Positions 7,121-20,883 are shown, counted from the first letter of the stretch. The stretch: DNA of 21,542 nt from Candidatus Omnitrophota bacterium (GCA_016196515.1 JACPXN010000127.1:1-21542), one strand, 5' to 3'. Notes: generated by a model not told the origin, from the letters alone. Numbers and translations are program-made.

Positions 7121-7419
7121 TGCTTGATCTCCACGTCGACACCGGCCGGCAAATTCAACTTGCGCAGGGCATCGACGGTCTTGGATGTCGGGTCCACCAG
7201 GTCGATCAATCTCTTGTGCGTCGCCAGCTGGAACTGTTCGCGGCTTTTCTTGTCGATGACCGGTGAACGCAGCACGGTGTACAGTTCCTTCTTCGTCGGC
7301 AAGGGCACGGGCCCCAAAACCGACGCGCCGGTGCGGATGGCCGTGTCCACGATTTCCTGCGTGGACTGGTCGATCAGCCGGTGGTCGAACGCTTTCAATT
7401 TGATGCGGATCTTCTGCAT
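7117..7419 (-). CDS. rpsJ: 30S ribosomal protein S10 (NusE)
   Basis: S10 is a 30S head protein that, as NusE, also pairs with NusB in antitermination and bridges NusG to the ribosome. It is 100 residues, normal. Visible are [16 protein letters not shown] (about 3-18), the [18 protein letters not shown] stretch (about 36-53) and [19 protein letters not shown]. The segment after TVLRSP reads [10 protein letters not shown]; a histidine usually present there (as in E. coli SPHVNKD) is replaced by valine. The ATG shares an A with the tuf stop (TAATG), so S10 expression is probably coupled to tuf and no independent S10 leader is visible. Confidence 0.97.
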   Translation of the reverse strand: MQKIRIKLKAFDHRLIDQSTQEIVDTAIRTGASVLGPVPLPTKKELYTVLRSPVIDKKSREQFQLATHKRLIDLVDPTSKTVDALRKLNLPAGVDVEIKQ

Positions 7420-8615
7420 TATTTCAAAACTTCCGAAATAACACCCGCACCGACGGTGTGGCCGCCTTCACGGATGGCGAAGCGCAATTCCTTCTCCATG
7501 GCCACCGGTGTGATCAATTCCACGGTCAGCTGGACGTTGTCGCCGGGCATGCACATCTCAACGCCCGCGGGCAATTCCGCCGTGCCGGTCACGTCCGTGG
7601 TACGAAAATAGAACTGCGGACGATACCCCTTGAAAAACGGCGTATGACGGCCGCCTTCCTCCTTGGTCAGGATATACACCGAGGCCTTGAACTTGGTATG
7701 CGGGGTAATGGAGCCCTTGGCCGCCAAAACCATGCCGCGTTCAACGTCTTCCTTGTTGACGCCGCGCAACAGCAGACCGACATTGTCCCCGGCCTGGCCG
7801 TCTTCCAATTCCTTGCGGAACATCTCCACACCGGTCACAACGACGTTGGTGATGCCCGGGCGCAAACCGATGAGCTGGACCTCGTCGTTGACCTTGACGC
7901 GTCCGCGCTCGATACGGCCGGTGGCCACGGTCCCGCGGCCGGAGATCGAAAACACGTCCTCAACCGCCATGATGAACGGTTTGTCCAATTCACGCACCGG
8001 GGCCTGAATATATTCGTCGACGGCTTTCATCAGATCGAGGATCGGCTTGGCCTTGCCTGCGAAATCCTTCGGATTGTTCAGGGCATCCAAGGCAGAACCG
8101 CGGATGATCGGGGTTTTGTCCCCGTCGAATTTGTATTTGGTCAAAAGATCGCGGACTTCGAGTTCAACGAGGTCCAGCAATTCCTTGTCGGCGACCTGAT
8201 CGCATTTGTTCATGAACACGACGATGCGCGGAACGTTGACCTGGCGGGCCAAAAGGATGTGCTCGCGGGTCTGCGGCATCGGGCCGTCGGTGGCGGAAAC
8301 GACCAGAATGGCCCCGTCCATCTGCGCGGCACCGGTGATCATGTTCTTGATGTAATCGGCATGCCCCGGGCAGTCGATGTGGGCGTAATGGCGACTCTCG
8401 GTCTCATACTCGAGATGCGAGATATTGATGGTGACACCGCGCTCTTTTTCTTCCGGAGCGTTGTCGATGGTGTCATACGCGCGCGCCTGGGCCAGACCTT
8501 TATTGCTTAAAACAGTGGTGATGGCGGCGGACAGCGTCGTCTTGCCGTGGTCGACGTGGCCGATCGTCCCGATGTTCAAGTGCGGTTTATTACGGTTAAA
8601 TTTTTCTTTTGCCAT
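7419..8615 (-). CDS. tuf: Translation elongation factor Tu
   Basis: EF-Tu delivers aminoacyl-tRNA to the ribosomal A site as a ternary complex with GTP. It is 398 residues, normal for the family (393-400). GTPase motifs: G1 GHVDHGKT (19-26), G2 threonine in RGVTIN (about 59-64), G3 DCPGH (81-85), G4 NKCD (136-139) and G5 RGSAL. Domains II and III follow, with [20 protein letters not shown] and the C-terminal [15 protein letters not shown]. The ATG has a strong GGAGG ribosome-binding site. A 78-bp gap with a hairpin separates it from fusA, the only sizeable gap inside the str segment. Its stop overlaps the rpsJ start. Whether a second tuf copy exists cannot be told here. Confidence 0.99.
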   Translation of the reverse strand: MAKEKFNRNKPHLNIGTIGHVDHGKTTLSAAITTVLSNKGLAQARAYDTIDNAPEEKERGVTINISHLEYETESRHYAHIDCPGHADYIKNMITGAAQMDGAILVVSATDGPMPQTREHILLARQVNVPRIVVFMNKCDQVADKELLDLVELEVRDLLTKYKFDGDKTPIIRGSALDALNNPKDFAGKAKPILDLMKAVDEYIQAPVRELDKPFIMAVEDVFSISGRGTVATGRIERGRVKVNDEVQLIGLRPGITNVVVTGVEMFRKELEDGQAGDNVGLLLRGVNKEDVERGMVLAAKGSITPHTKFKASVYILTKEEGGRHTPFFKGYRPQFYFRTTDVTGTAELPAGVEMCMPGDNVQLTVELITPVAMEKELRFAIREGGHTVGAGVISEVLK

Positions 8616-8623
8616 TGTCGGAT

Positions 8624-8628
8624 CCTCC
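8624..8628 (-). promoter_or_regulatory. Strong ribosome-binding site of tuf
   Basis: GGAGG on the minus strand lies 8 nt before the tuf ATG, one of the two best matches to the anti-Shine-Dalgarno sequence in the window (the other is before rplL). EF-Tu is normally among the most abundant cell proteins, so a strong independent site after the fusA-tuf spacer fits. Confidence 0.8.
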
Positions 8629-8669
8629 GTTTATTTTTTTCTGTCTTGTATATTTTCCCTAAAATCAAT

Positions 8670-8697
8670 GTACGGGCTTGATGAATCAAGCCCCTAC
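8670..8697 (-). repeat. One-hairpin copy of the GTAGGGG palindrome, fusA-tuf junction
   Basis: On the minus strand it begins GTAGGGG and ends CCCGTAC. The single hairpin pairs GGGCTTGAT with ATCAAGCCC (9 bp, loop TC). It is the first half of the two-hairpin elements at 380-437 and 3965-4018. The TAG at 8696-8694 is the stop codon of fusA. No T-run follows the hairpin, so it is not a convincing terminator. Confidence 0.8.
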
Positions 8698-10802
8698 GAT
8701 ACCTTAGCGACGAAATCCTGACGCGCACCGATGATCTTCTCGGAGATCATCTTGGGCACCTGCGCATAATACGACGGCTCCATCGAAAACGACGCCCGGC
8801 CCTGCGTCAAAGAACGCATGTCGCTGGCATAGCCGAACATTTCCGCCAGAGGAACATCGGCCCGCGCGGTCTTCATTTTGCCGCGGTGACCCTGCTCGGT
8901 GATCTTGGCCCGGCGCGTGTTCAGATCGCCCGTGATTTTGCCGATATGCTCTTCCGGGACCACGACTTCAAGGGCCATGATCGGTTCCTGGAACACGGAA
9001 CCAGCCCTGCGCAGCGCCTCTTTGATGGCCTGCTTGCCCGCCAGCTGAAAGGACATTTCGTCGGAGTCCACATCATGGTATTTGCCGTCCACCAGGGTGA
9101 CGATCAAGTCGGTCACGGGATAACCAGCCAAAACACCGTTGGCCGCGCCCATGGCGATGCCTTCCTTCACGGGTTTGATGAATTCGCGCGGAATGGCGCC
9201 GCCTTTGATCTTATCCACAAAGACAATGCCGGCGCCTGTTTTTTCCGCCGGCTCGACGTCGATAACGACATAACCGTATTTACCGCGGCCGCCCGTTTGC
9301 GAAATGTGTTGGCCGACAACTCCGGTGACTTTCCTGGTGATCGCTTCTTTATAAGCGACTTCCGGACGGCCGACATTGGCCTCCAGATTATTTTCGCGCT
9401 TCATGCGGTCCACAATGATCTCCAAATGCAATTCCCCCATGCCGGAAATGATGGTCTGGGACGTTTCCTGATCGAATTTAACGCGCAGCGACGGATCTTC
9501 ATCCAGGAACTTGCGCAGGACCATGCCCATCTTGTCCTGGTCCGCCTTGGTCTTGGGCTCAATGGCCAGGGACACCACCGGTTCCGGTGGCTTAAGGCCT
9601 TCCAGAACGGCCGGTTTGTCCTCGGCGCAAAGGGTATCGCCGGACTTGCTTTCTTTTAAACCCACCAAAGCCACGATCTCCCCGGCACAAGCACAAGAAA
9701 CGATCTCCTGCTTGTTGGAATGCATCACAACGATCTTGGAAATTTTTTCTTTTTTGCCGTTGGAAGAGTTCAAATACAATTTACCGGGGAGGAATTTGCC
9801 GGCATAAACGCGGGTGAAAAAAATTTTACCCACATACGGGTCGGAAGCGATCTTAAAGACCAGCGCCAGCGGGGATTCGTTCTCATCATCGGCTTTCCGT
9901 TCAATGACCTCTTGCGGGTTATCAGGATCGTGAGCTTTCATGGGAGGAATATCTAAAGGGGAGGGGAGAAAATCAACAATGGCGTCCAGCAGCAATTGCA
10001 CGCCTCTGTTGCGAAGGGCGGTGCCGGTCAATACCGGAATGAACTTGCAGCCGATGACCGCGCGGCGCATCGCGTTCATGAGTTGTTCCTTGGTCGGCTC
10101 TTTGCCATGAAGGAACACGTCCATCATCTCATCATCCACTTCGCCCAGGCATTCAATGAGCTGGTGGCGGTAGGCCTTGACCCTGTCTTTGAACGCGTCG
10201 GGCAAAGGCAAACGGTCAAATTCCATGCCGTCTTTATCTTTGTATGCGATGTATTGTTCGTTAATAATGTCAACAAGGCCTTTGAAATGATCTTCCGCGC
10301 CGTCCGGGAACACGATGCCGGCGGCGTTGGAACCGAAACGCTCCTTCATCTCTTCGATGACGCGGTCGAAATCCGCGCCCATCCGGTCGATCTTATTGAT
10401 GAACGCGATCCGGGGGACGTGATATTTGTCCGCCTGGCGATAGACGGTCTCGGTCTGCGGCTGCACGCCCGAACAGGCGCACAGGACAATGACCGCGCCG
10501 TCCAAAACTTTTAAGGACCGTTCGACCTCGATGGTGAAATCCACGTGTCCCGGAGTATCGATGATATTGATGCGGTGGTCCTTCCAGAAACAGGTGGTCG
10601 CCGCGGCCGTGATGGTGATGCCGCGCTCCTGCTCCTGGGGCATCCAGTCCATCGTGGTGTTGCCGTCGTCGATATTGCCCATCCTGTGGATGGTCCCCGT
10701 ATAATAGAGGATGCGCTCCGTCGTCGTGGTCTTGCCCGCGTCGATGTGGGCGATGATCCCGATATTGCGGAACTTATGGAGGGGTATCGTATTGGCTGCC
10801 AT
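8694..10802 (-). CDS. fusA: Translation elongation factor G
   Basis: EF-G is the GTPase that drives tRNA-mRNA translocation and, with RRF, ribosome recycling. It is 702 residues, normal length. Motifs: G1 AHIDAGKT (18-25), G2 region QERGITI (about 58-64), G3 DTPGH (82-86) and G4 NKID (136-139). Domain III has [10 protein letters not shown] and domain [16 protein letters not shown]; domain V ends with [17 protein letters not shown]. The intact switch and tip regions point to the canonical translocase rather than the recycling-only EF-G2 or the tetracycline-resistance paralogue. The ATG is 6 bp after the rpsG stop, with only weak ribosome-binding sequence (GAGATGG), suggesting coupling. The stop codon TAG belongs to the repeat 8670-8697. 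Confidence 0.99.
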   Translation of the reverse strand: MAANTIPLHKFRNIGIIAHIDAGKTTTTERILYYTGTIHRMGNIDDGNTTMDWMPQEQERGITITAAATTCFWKDHRINIIDTPGHVDFTIEVERSLKVLDGAVIVLCACSGVQPQTETVYRQADKYHVPRIAFINKIDRMGADFDRVIEEMKERFGSNAAGIVFPDGAEDHFKGLVDIINEQYIAYKDKDGMEFDRLPLPDAFKDRVKAYRHQLIECLGEVDDEMMDVFLHGKEPTKEQLMNAMRRAVIGCKFIPVLTGTALRNRGVQLLLDAIVDFLPSPLDIPPMKAHDPDNPQEVIERKADDENESPLALVFKIASDPYVGKIFFTRVYAGKFLPGKLYLNSSNGKKEKISKIVVMHSNKQEIVSCACAGEIVALVGLKESKSGDTLCAEDKPAVLEGLKPPEPVVSLAIEPKTKADQDKMGMVLRKFLDEDPSLRVKFDQETSQTIISGMGELHLEIIVDRMKRENNLEANVGRPEVAYKEAITRKVTGVVGQHISQTGGRGKYGYVVIDVEPAEKTGAGIVFVDKIKGGAIPREFIKPVKEGIAMGAANGVLAGYPVTDLIVTLVDGKYHDVDSDEMSFQLAGKQAIKEALRRAGSVFQEPIMALEVVVPEEHIGKITGDLNTRRAKITEQGHRGKMKTARADVPLAEMFGYASDMRSLTQGRASFSMEPSYYAQVPKMISEKIIGARQDFVAKVS

Positions 10803-10808
10803 ATATTT

Positions 10809-11279
10809 TTACCATCTCAAATGGCTGAAGGCGCGGTTGGCCTCGGCCATCTTATGCGTTTCATCACGTTTCTTGATCGCGGACCCTTCCCCTTTGTAAG
10901 CGGCCACCAATTCATCAGCCAGTTTCACCTGCATCGGCTTGCCCTTCTTGTTGCGGGCATAATCACGGATCCAGCGCATGGCCAACGATGTGCCGCGCGC
11001 GGGAACGACGTCGGTCGGGACCTGATACGTGGCGCCGCCCACCCGGCGGGATTTGACCTCCAGGCGCGGACGGACATTGTCGATCGCCTTGGTCAAAGCC
11101 TTGGCCTGGCTCTCGTCGCCGGTCTTCTGCTGGAGAATGTCCAGGGCCTCATAAACAATGCGTTCGGCAATGGTCTTCTTGCCCTCGACCATGATCATGG
11201 CCACAAAACGGCTGACCAGTTCGCTGCCGAATTTGGGGTCCGGTGATATCTTTCTTTTCTCTACGCGGCGACGTCTCAT
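10809..11279 (-). CDS. rpsG: 30S ribosomal protein S7
   Basis: S7 nucleates assembly of the 30S head and lines the E site. It is 156 residues, the standard length. It begins [20 protein letters not shown], has the signature [15 protein letters not shown] (about 32-46), the beta-hairpin region [20 protein letters not shown] (about 70-89) and ends AFSHLRW. In E. coli S7 represses the str operon by binding the rpsL-rpsG spacer. Here the two genes overlap by ATGA (11276-11279), so that spacer does not exist. Only 6 bp separate rpsG from fusA. Confidence 0.98.
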   Translation of the reverse strand: MRRRRVEKRKISPDPKFGSELVSRFVAMIMVEGKKTIAERIVYEALDILQQKTGDESQAKALTKAIDNVRPRLEVKSRRVGGATYQVPTDVVPARGTSLAMRWIRDYARNKKGKPMQVKLADELVAAYKGEGSAIKKRDETHKMAEANRAFSHLRW

Positions 11280-11588
11280 TTCCCCTTCTTGGAACCGTAT
11301 TTGGAACGCGATCTCTTGCGGTTGGCCACACCCGAGGTGTCCAGCGTGCCGCGGATGATGTGATAACGCACGCCGGGAAGGTCCTTGACGCGCCCGCCCC
11401 TGACCAGCACGATCGAGTGTTCCTGCAAATTGTGCCCTTCCCCCGGGATGTACGAGGTGACCTCAATTTTATTTGAAAGCCGCACGCGCGCAATTTTACG
11501 CAGCGCCGAGTTCGGCTTTTTGGGCGTCATGGTCTTGACCTGCAGGCAAACACCGCGCCGCTGGGGACAACCGATCAAAGCCGGCGAC

Positions 11589-15700
<4,112 letters not shown>

Positions 15701-15704
<4 letters not shown>

Positions 15705-18700
15705 GTCTTGGCTTCTTCCTTTGGTTGATCTTTGGATTCGGATTTTTCCATGGATTCGGCTTTTTCCATACGGATGTCCAAACAAAGCCCCTGCAACTCT
15801 TTGATCAGAACGTTGAACGATTCCGGCGTGCCGGGAGGCAGGGCCTGCTCACCCTTGACGATGGCCTCGTAAATACGGCTGCGGCCAACAACGTCGTCGG
15901 ATTTGACGGTCAGCATTTCCTGCAGGGTGTACGCGGCCCCATAGGCTTCCAGGGCCCAAACTTCCATTTCCCCGAAACGCTGGCCGCCGAAATGCGCCTT
16001 GCCGCCCAACGGCTGCTGGGTCACGAGCGAATACGGCCCGATGGAACGGGCGTGGATCTTCTCGTCCACCAGATGATTGAGTTTGAGTACGTAAATGTAA
16101 CCAACGGTCACCTTTTGTTTGAACGGCACGCCGGTATGCCCGTCACAGACGACGGATTTGCCGTCCTCGGGCAAACCGGCCTGTTTGAGGAGCGAACGGA
16201 TCTCCTGTTCGGTAGCGCCGTTAAAGACAGGCGTTTCGGCGTAGAAACCCAGCGCCTGCACGGCCCATCCCAAATGCGTTTCCAGCAATTGTCCCACGTT
16301 CATACGCGAAGGCACGCCCAGCGGGTTTAAAACCACGTCCACCGAACGGCCGTCAGCCATAAAAGGCATGTCTTCTTCCGGCAGGATGCGCGACACGATC
16401 CCCTTGTTTCCGTGACGGCCGGCCATCTTGTCGCCGACGGACAATTTGCGCTTGGTGGCCACATAGACGACCACGCGTTTGAGGACGCCCGCGGGCAGTT
16501 CATCGCCCCGGCGCACACGGTCCAATTCGCGTTCCTCTTCTTCCATCAGTTCCGTGATCTTGTCCATGTAAAAACCCATGACCTCGCGGGCTTCGGAATC
16601 CTCATCAATGTCGTCGATGGTGAGTTTCGCGACGCGCTTTTTGTCGATGCTAAGCATTTTGCTCAATTTCACGTCCTTTTCCTGCTGGATAAAATCGATC
16701 TCCTGCCTGTAATACTCCTTGATCTTATTGACCGCCTCGGATTCCTTGGTCTTGTCCTGCTTGGATTTGCGGCCGCGCTCGTTACGCTGGAAAGACTCGA
16801 CGTTGACAATGACCCCTTCGATCCCGGGCGAGAGGGTCAAAGACGTGTCGCGCACGTCCGCCGCTTTTTCGCCGAAGATGGCGCGCAGCAAACGTTCCTC
16901 GGGCGACAGTTCTTTCTCGCTTTTGGGGGTCACCTTGCCGACCAAAATATCACCGGCCTTGACCTCCGCCCCGACGCGTATAATGCCGTCCTCGGTCAGG
17001 TCCTTGAGGGCCTCGTCGCCGACGTTGGGGATGTCGCGGGTGATCTCTTCATTGCCCAAACGGGTCTCGCGGCATTCGCACTCAAAACGCTCGACGTGAA
17101 TGGAAGTGAACACATCCTCGCGCACAATGCGTTCATTGATCAGGATGGCGTCCTCAAAATTATATCCGCGCCAGGGCATGAACGCGACCAGCACGTTGCG
17201 GCCCAAGGCCAGGCGGCCGTTGCGGGTGGCAATGCCGTCGGCGATGGTCTGCCCGGCTTCGACTTTTTCGCCGGGTTTGACCAGCGGGCGCTGGTGCACG
17301 CAGGTGTTGGCGTTGGAACGCTGGAAATTCTTTAAAGGATAAACGGTCTTGCCGATGACGATCTCGCGGCCGTCCACCTTGGTGACGGTGCCGCTTTCCT
17401 GGGCGATCACAAGGACCCCGGAGTCGCGGGCCACTTTCTCTTCCATGCCGGTACCGACGAAAGGCACTTCCGGGACCATCAAAGGCACGCTCTGACGCTG
17501 CATATTGGAGCCCATGAGCGCGCGGTTGGCGTCGTCGTGTTCCAAAAACGGGATCAACGCCGCGGCCACCGAAACCAGCTGTTTCGGAGAAACGTCCATA
17601 TATTCGACTTTGTCCGGCTTCACATGCGGAAAATCGCCTTTGTAACGGCAGGACACCAGGCTTTCCGTGAAACGTCCGTCCTTGTCGATGGCGCTATTGG
17701 CCTGGGCAATGTATTTGTTCTGGTCCACGTCGGCGGTCAGATACTCGATCTTCCGGCCGACCTTGCCGTCCGTGACCTTGCGGTACGGGGTTTCGATGAA
17801 GCCCAGTTCATTGACGCGGGCACAGGTCGTCAAAGACGCGATCAGACCGATGTTCGGACCTTCGGGCGTTTCAATGGGGCACACGCGGCCGTAATGGGTC
17901 GGATGCACGTCGCGCACTTCAAAACCGGCGCGTTCGCGGGAAAGACCGCCGGGACCAAGCGCGGACATACGGCGCTTGTGGGTCATTTCAGAAAGCGGGT
18001 TGACCTGGTCCATGAACTGTGACAATTGGCTGCGGGCAAAAAAATCCTGGATCTGGTTGGAGAACAGGCGGGAATTGATCAAATGATGCACGGTCAGGTT
18101 CTCGAAAGAGCTCATGACGACCAGACGTTCCTTGATGGAACGCTCCAGGCGCGCCAAACCGATGCGCACCTGGTTCTGGATGAGTTCACCGACGGACTTG
18201 ATGCGGCGGTTGCCCAAATGGTCGATATCGTCGGTCTCGCCAACTCCCTCGCGCAGGCCGATCAGATATTTGATCGCCGCGACCACGGTCTCAATGTCCA
18301 GCACGCGGTTGTCCATCGCGACCGTGGTGGCGAGTTTGCGGTTGATGATGTGGCGGCCGACCTTGCTCAAGTCATAACGTTTGGGGTCAAAAAATAAACG
18401 GAAGAAAAGCGTCTCGGCCACTTCCACGGTGGCAGGTTCCGTCGGACGCATTTTGCGGTAAAAATCCAGCAGCGCCTCTTCCTTGGTATTCGTGTGGTCT
18501 TTCTCAAGGGTGTTTTTGAGTTTGTCGAAATGCCCCCCGAACATTTTCTTCATGTCTTCGAGGCCGGAGAGGCCCATGATGCGCAGGATCTGGGACGCCG
18601 GAAAATTACGGCGGCGGTCCACGTAGGCGACCAGGACGTCATTGAGATCGTATTTGATCTCGAACCATGCCCCGCGGGAAGGGATGACGCGGCCGTAATA

Positions 18701-19171
18701 AATGCTTTTACCCGTCGGATGCGTCTCTTCTTCAAAAGAAACGCCCGGCGGACGCTGGATCTGGGAAACGACGACGCGTTCGTCGCCATTGATGATGAAG
18801 GTCCCGGTATCGGTCATGAGCGGGAAATCGCCGAAATACACTTCCTGCTCTTTGATGTCCACGGGGGTGATGAGACGCAGTTTGACCTTCAAGGGGGCGG
18901 CATAGGTCATCCCGCGGCGCTGGCACTCGTGGCGGGAATATTTTTCCTTGCCGATGACGTATCCGATATATTCGAGGCGGATCTGGGCGTCGTAACTTTC
19001 CAGGGGGAACACCTCACGGAAAACCTCTTCCAACCCCTGGTCTTTGCGTTTGTCCGTCGCAATGTCCCTTTGCAAAAATTCTTCGTAAGAAAGGGTCTGT
19101 ATGTCTAAGAGCTTGGGTAATTCGAAATTGTCCTGGAACTTGCCGAAATTCCTGATCTTGAGTTTTCCCAT
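15701..19171 (-). CDS. rpoB: DNA-directed RNA polymerase subunit beta
   Basis: Beta forms one pincer of RNA polymerase and the rifampicin pocket. It is 1156 residues, a compact form lacking the large insertions of the 1342-residue E. coli protein. It begins [19 protein letters not shown]. The rifampicin region is about 381-405 ([20 protein letters not shown] ...), with D388, H398 and S403 matching E. coli D516, H526 and S531, so no classical resistance change is seen; V390 sits where E. coli has N518. Next comes [20 protein letters not shown]; later [19 protein letters not shown] and the [21 protein letters not shown]-terminal clamp segment. The tail is charged and includes a duplicated six-residue unit. 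The ribosome-binding site AAAGGA is unusually close to the ATG. The stop overlaps the rpoC start. Confidence 0.99.
15733..15768 (-). repeat. 18-bp tandem duplication in the 3' end of rpoB
   Basis: Two adjacent 18-bp units, 15733-15750 and 15751-15768, differ at one base (TGGATTCGGATTTTTCCA and TGGATTCGGCTTTTTCCA on the plus strand). They encode two copies of a six-residue unit, giving [12 protein letters not shown] in the acidic/basic tail beyond the conserved RpoB core. The frame is preserved. Confidence 0.9.
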
Positions 19172-19183
19172 AGTTCCTTTAAT

Positions 19184-19244
19184 GGGGACAGCGCCCTATT
19201 TATTGCTTTGCGTAAAAATCAACAAAAAATAGGGCGCTGTCCCC
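19184..19244 (-). repeat. Inverted repeat with 18-bp perfect arms between rplL and rpoB
   Basis: The arms 19184-19201 and 19227-19244 are perfect reverse complements (GGGGACAGCGCCCTATTT against its complement) separated by 25 AT-rich bases. The left-arm end is 12 bp from the rpoB ATG, and the element fills most of the 89-bp spacer. It differs from the GTAGGGG family. Dispersed GGGGACAG-type palindromes linked to REP-associated tyrosine transposases are a possible source. By position it could also act as an attenuator or RNase III substrate, as the rplL-rpoB spacer does in E. coli. Confidence 0.85.
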
Positions 19245-19260
19245 TAAAAATAACCTTCGG

Positions 19261-19662
19261 TTATTTCAATTCCACCTTGGCGCCGGCAGCTTCGAGTTTC
19301 TTCTTGAGTTCTTCGGCTTCGGCTTTGGGAACGGCTTCCTTGACGGTCTTCGGAGCGCCTTCGACAAGGTCCTTGGCTTCCTTGAGCCCCAAATTCGTCA
19401 TCGCGCGGACTTCCTTGATGACGTTGATCTTGTTGGCGCCGGAATCCTTGAGGATGACGTCGAACGAGGTCTTTTCCTCGCCAGGAGCTGCCACGCCTGC
19501 GGGCGGGGCGGCGGGTGCCATCATGGGCGCGGCGGCCTGGATGCCGAATTTGTCTTCCATGGCCTTGACCAGATCGGCCAATTCCAGGACGGTGAGGCCT
19601 TCAATGGTTTTGAGGACCCCGTCTAATTTAGGAGAGATCTCCTTAACGGCGGTTTCAGACAT
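19261..19662 (-). CDS. rplL: 50S ribosomal protein L7/L12
   Basis: L7/L12 forms the flexible stalk, in multiple copies on L10, that recruits translational GTPases. It is 133 residues, slightly longer than the usual 120-128. The N-terminal dimerisation helices ([20 protein letters not shown], about 16-35) are followed by an Ala/Pro-rich hinge (about 43-61) and the globular domain with [20 protein letters not shown] (about 77-96) and a C-terminal KVELK. It starts one base after the rplJ stop with a strong GGAGG ribosome-binding site eight bases upstream, which fits its need for several copies per ribosome. An inverted repeat follows before rpoB. Confidence 0.98.
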   Translation of the reverse strand: MSETAVKEISPKLDGVLKTIEGLTVLELADLVKAMEDKFGIQAAAPMMAPAAPPAGVAAPGEEKTSFDVILKDSGANKINVIKEVRAMTNLGLKEAKDLVEGAPKTVKEAVPKAEAEELKKKLEAAGAKVELK

Positions 19663-19663
19663 T

Positions 19664-20191
19664 TTAATTACCTCCCTTTTTTTCGCTTAACTGTTTTAAT
19701 AGGAAACAAAAGTCGCGGGTCTTGGCGTTCAAAGCGCCCATGAAACGGGTCAACGGTGCTTGCATGGTCCCCAACGCCTGTGCCAAAAGAACATTTCTGG
19801 GGGGCAAAACGGACAAGGCCTTGATCGTGTCCGGGTCAAGCATGTTGCCGTCCAGAAGCATCCCTTTGAGGACGAACCCTTCGCAGTCCCTGGCGAACTT
19901 GACGAGAATTTTGGAAATTTCAGAGGCATCAGAGTTGCTTAAGATAAAGGCCATCTGGCCTCCCAGGCAGCCGGCCAATGGCTGATACCTGGCCTCTTTA
20001 AAGGCGATGTCAGCCACCGATGTTTTGGCGACCAGGACATCGGCCTTCTTGCGCTTGAGGTCCTTGCGTAAGGAATCCATTTTCGCACAAGAGATGCCGT
20101 GGAAACTGACGACGAAGGTGCTGCTGTTTTTGGCAACGCCGTCCTTGACGGAAACGGCGATCTTTTGACGGTACAATTCTCCGACTCTCAT
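19664..20191 (-). CDS. rplJ: 50S ribosomal protein L10
   Basis: L10 is the base of the L7/L12 stalk, binding 23S rRNA beside L11. It is 175 residues, typical. The N-terminal rRNA-binding domain covers about 1-135, with [20 protein letters not shown] (about 41-60) and GLTx-like [14 protein letters not shown]. The C-terminal helix (about 145-170, [20 protein letters not shown]) is where L7/L12 dimers attach. In E. coli an L10-L12 complex binds a leader in front of rplJ. Here rplJ overlaps the end of rplA by ATGA (20188-20191), so there is no such leader. The sequence is more diverged than its neighbours, as is usual for L10. Confidence 0.95.
   Translation of the reverse strand: MRVGELYRQKIAVSVKDGVAKNSSTFVVSFHGISCAKMDSLRKDLKRKKADVLVAKTSVADIAFKEARYQPLAGCLGGQMAFILSNSDASEISKILVKFARDCEGFVLKGMLLDGNMLDPDTIKALSVLPPRNVLLAQALGTMQAPLTRFMGALNAKTRDFCFLLKQLSEKKGGN
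19671..19675 (-). promoter_or_regulatory. Strong ribosome-binding site of rplL
   Basis: GGAGG on the minus strand lies 8 nt before the rplL ATG and is embedded in the last codons of rplJ. It should allow extra initiation on rplL beyond coupling with rplJ, matching the higher copy number of L7/L12. Confidence 0.8.
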
Positions 20192-20871
20192 AGGGCCACC
20201 TTGATCCCGGGCCCCATGCTCGTGGCCACGGACATGCTCTTGATCAAATTGCCTTTGACCGACGCCGGCTTGGCGTGGTTGATGGCTTCCAGGACGTGCT
20301 GGACATTCTCCACCAGTTTGTTTTCGGCGAAGGAACGCTTGCCGATCCCCAAATGGATCCCGCCCTGCTTGTCGGACTTGAATTCCACGCGGCCCGCCTT
20401 GACTTCCCTGACAGCGCGCTCGACATCGGCGGTGACCGTGCCGGCTTTAGGCGTGGGCATGAGCCCCCGGGGGCCAAGCAACTTGCCGAGTTTGCTTAAG
20501 TCGCGCATCATATCGGGAGTAGCGACCACGATGTCAAAATCCATAAACCCGCCGGCCACCTTGTCGATCAATTCATTGCCGCCGACATGTTCGGCGCCCG
20601 CGGCCTGCGCCTTGGCCACCGCGTCGCCTTTGCAGAATACGGCCACACGCACGCTCCTGCCGGTGCCGTGAGGCAAAGCCACGGTGCCGCGCACGCCCTG
20701 GTCAGAGGCCTTAAGGTCTAAGTTCAAATTCAGGTGCAATTCAACGGTCTCGTCGAATTTGACCTTGGGGACCTTGGCCAGGTGGGCAATGGCATCGGAC
20801 AACGGGACCGGGGTCTTGATGCCTTCGATCGCTTTGCGGACCTCTTTCATTCTTTTGCTCAAATGGACCAT
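20188..20871 (-). CDS. rplA: 50S ribosomal protein L1
   Basis: L1 forms the mobile L1 stalk that helps move tRNA out of the E site. In many bacteria it represses the rplKA mRNA. It is 227 residues, normal. Domain I contains [14 protein letters not shown] (about 39-52) and the return segment near the C-terminus. The conserved [15 protein letters not shown] (about 69-83) and [20 protein letters not shown] (about 127-146) are diagnostic. The ATG has GAGGAT seven bases upstream, next to a short imperfect palindrome in the 34-bp spacer to rplK. The stop overlaps rplJ by 4 bp. Confidence 0.98.
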   Translation of the reverse strand: MVHLSKRMKEVRKAIEGIKTPVPLSDAIAHLAKVPKVKFDETVELHLNLNLDLKASDQGVRGTVALPHGTGRSVRVAVFCKGDAVAKAQAAGAEHVGGNELIDKVAGGFMDFDIVVATPDMMRDLSKLGKLLGPRGLMPTPKAGTVTADVERAVREVKAGRVEFKSDKQGGIHLGIGKRSFAENKLVENVQHVLEAINHAKPASVKGNLIKSMSVATSMGPGIKVAL

Positions 20872-20883
20872 AAAATTATCCTC

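Noticed and set aside
8630..8669. tuf-specific promoter in the AT-rich spacer
   Set aside because: TTGATT and TATACA are present, but only about 10 bp apart, so they do not form a usual sigma-70 promoter.
8670..8697. Intrinsic terminator after fusA
   Set aside because: The hairpin is present, but no run of T follows on the minus strand. The same hairpin type occurs at other junctions inside obligate co-transcribed genes.
15705..15785. Longer rpoC start at 15785
   Set aside because: The extra 27 residues read through the end of rpoB in another frame. The ATG at 15704, overlapping the rpoB stop as ATGA, fits the coupling pattern of the whole cluster.
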